DNA from: Hydractinia symbiolongicarpus
Lineage: Eukaryota; Cnidaria; Hydrozoa; Anthoathecata; Hydractiniidae
Direction of reading: 5' to 3'
DNA: 64,000 nt
Assembly (NCBI RefSeq): GCF_029227915.1
Contig: NC_079880.1
Coordinates: 25,537,501 to 25,601,500 of the forward strand
Below are positions 62,640 to 64,000 of this stretch, in pieces (position 1 is the first letter of the stretch; each line of letters begins with the position of its first letter). A model generated the notes under the pieces. It saw nothing but the letters and a program-made list of their open reading frames with translations. It was not told the origin of the DNA and searched no databases. The translations under genes were made by a program, and so were the position numbers.

Positions 62640-64000
62640 CTAAAGATAAAAATAATGAAATAAAATAATTTCAAGAGACAAAAAAAATTTAAATGGAAGT
62701 TACTTTTTTCGGTGGATATTTGAAGTTGTCAATTAATCCTTTATTAAGTAATATCATGAATTTTTAAGGTTATTTGACTTTCCAGAATCCTAAAAGAAGA
62801 TTTTTACTTTTAAAAATGGGTGTTTTGTGCACCTTAAAAGTACAAGTAACTGCAAATTGTCCATTCCAATAGTTTTAAAGAAATGATCATTTCAAAATTT
62901 TCAGGGTTTTTTTAAAAATTTAATTTAAATTTCAGGATTCTTAAGTCAGGGTTGTTCAGGTTGCTTAAGTATAGTTTCGAAGGAGACCATTAATTGTTAT
63001 CCATCCCGTATCCATATCATGTAACTAAATGCTATCCATCCCGTAAAGTCATCCCTGCCTCTGTTTACCTGCTTTCCCTAAAATATGCAGCATTTCAAAA
63101 AAGTCCATTCGACAAACGTCAGGTTAAATTAACACCTAGTGTTTGTTTGTTAAAGCAGATAAAGCCTAGGAAATGTTGGCAAAATAAAAATCGACTTTTA
63201 ACAATTTTGCAATGCTAAGGCAATAATATTTAATCTTTTTGATAAAGTCATGAAACATTTTGATTGGTATTAAAATATCTGTTGATACTGAATATAGGTC
63301 TGAAGAAATTCGACGTAATGTAACTTTTATCCACTTATGTATAAAGAAAAACATGTTTTTATTCAATGATTAATTGCTTTTCTTTTCTTCATTATATTTC
63401 ACTTATATTTAATTTTTCTTTTTAATTCATTTTACTTTCGACTTCATGATTTTTGTTTTTATTTCATTTTGTTTTACTTTTAATTTTAAGTCTTATACTT
63501 AACAGACACCTTTATATACATAGAAAGAAAAAAACTTTCTCAAAATTAAAATGCACGAAGAAGCAAAAACAATTACTGTCTACAGTCCTTAACAACCACA
63601 TTGATGGAAAAAAACACTGTTTGTAAACTATCACAGTGAATACAGTCCAACACTACTGAATACAATGGACTAACAATTACAATTTTGAGAGGGCAACCAC
63701 GTGGATGGTTTATTATAATATTTGAAAATGAACAGCCCGATGTCAATATACAGAATGAGTTTCATGCTGAGTGAATTACTGGAGCATTTTGTAAAAGCTT
63801 GAGGTAGAGCTGATCAGGCCACAAATACATTATTGTTAATGAAACAAAGCCAAAATTGAATGAACAAGAAAAGTCTAAAAACTGAGCTTAGTCTTACATC
63901 TTGAGTAGTATTATATGAAGAGAAAGTTTTATTGTTAAACTCAACAAATAATGAGTCAATTTAAATAGACTTTAGATTTAGGAGTCATGTGTTTTTACTG
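62640..64000. other. no exon supported
   Basis: Should hold the upstream exons or introns of the hydrolase gene, but none could be identified. Contains a local repeat of ATCCATCCCGTA-like words at about 62998-63040 and an AT-rich tract at 63370-63500. Confidence 0.45.

Noticed and set aside
1-64000. CRISPR arrays, operons or bacterial-type genes
   Set aside because: None seen; the tandem repeats have no spacer structure and the genes have spliceosomal introns.

Overview
The window is AT-rich eukaryotic nuclear DNA: the genes are split by GT-AG introns and repeats fill most introns and spacers. The gene set (a KIAA0319-family receptor, REC114, MRPL52, a CNG-channel relative), the tRNA-derived SINEs, a Mutator-like element with an OTU protease and the many small inverted-repeat elements suggest an early-branching animal, most likely a cnidarian. 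That assignment is inference.

Layout. 1.2-4.5 kb, minus strand: a multi-exon gene I do not recognise. 6.06-6.38 kb, minus: mitochondrial ribosomal protein L52. 8.6-11.0 kb: a Mutator-like element with long minisatellite-like terminal inverted repeats, a direct repeat of at least 9 bp at its ends, and decayed OTU-protease and SWIM-finger reading frames. 12.2-15.5 kb, minus: REC114, a meiotic double-strand-break factor, with one PH-domain exon not located. 16.5-43.6 kb, plus: the main gene, a KIAA0319/KIAA0319L-family type I membrane protein. I could join all 25 coding exons in phase to a 1180-residue product: signal peptide, MANEC, a 10-cysteine Frizzled-type CRD, Ser/Thr-rich stalk, five PKD domains, six-cysteine module, one TM helix and a tail with sorting-like motifs. 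REC114 and this gene are divergent, about 0.94 kb between start codons. 44.87-45.6 kb, minus: a CNG-channel-like S1-S4 protein with no pore or cyclic-nucleotide domain. 46.6-47.8 kb, plus: a two-exon flavodoxin-fold protein. 51.2-62.6 kb, minus: eight exons of an alpha/beta-hydrolase-fold protein whose catalytic residues look replaced; its 5' end is not found.

Repeats: a 956-bp foldback element with 53-bp tandem repeats, a 343-bp hAT-like MITE, tRNA-derived SINEs, a family of short elements with the end CCTCGTCCCC, a 5'-truncated LINE nested in an older inverted-repeat element, several tandem duplications and minisatellites, and five perfect TGACGTCA sites within 1.3 kb of the receptor's last large intron.

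Most notable: the Frizzled-type CRD inside a KIAA0319-like receptor, carried on an exon pair flanked by phase-1 introns, and the minimal CNG-like voltage-sensor protein. No pathway links the genes; they look like independent host genes in a repeat-rich region.
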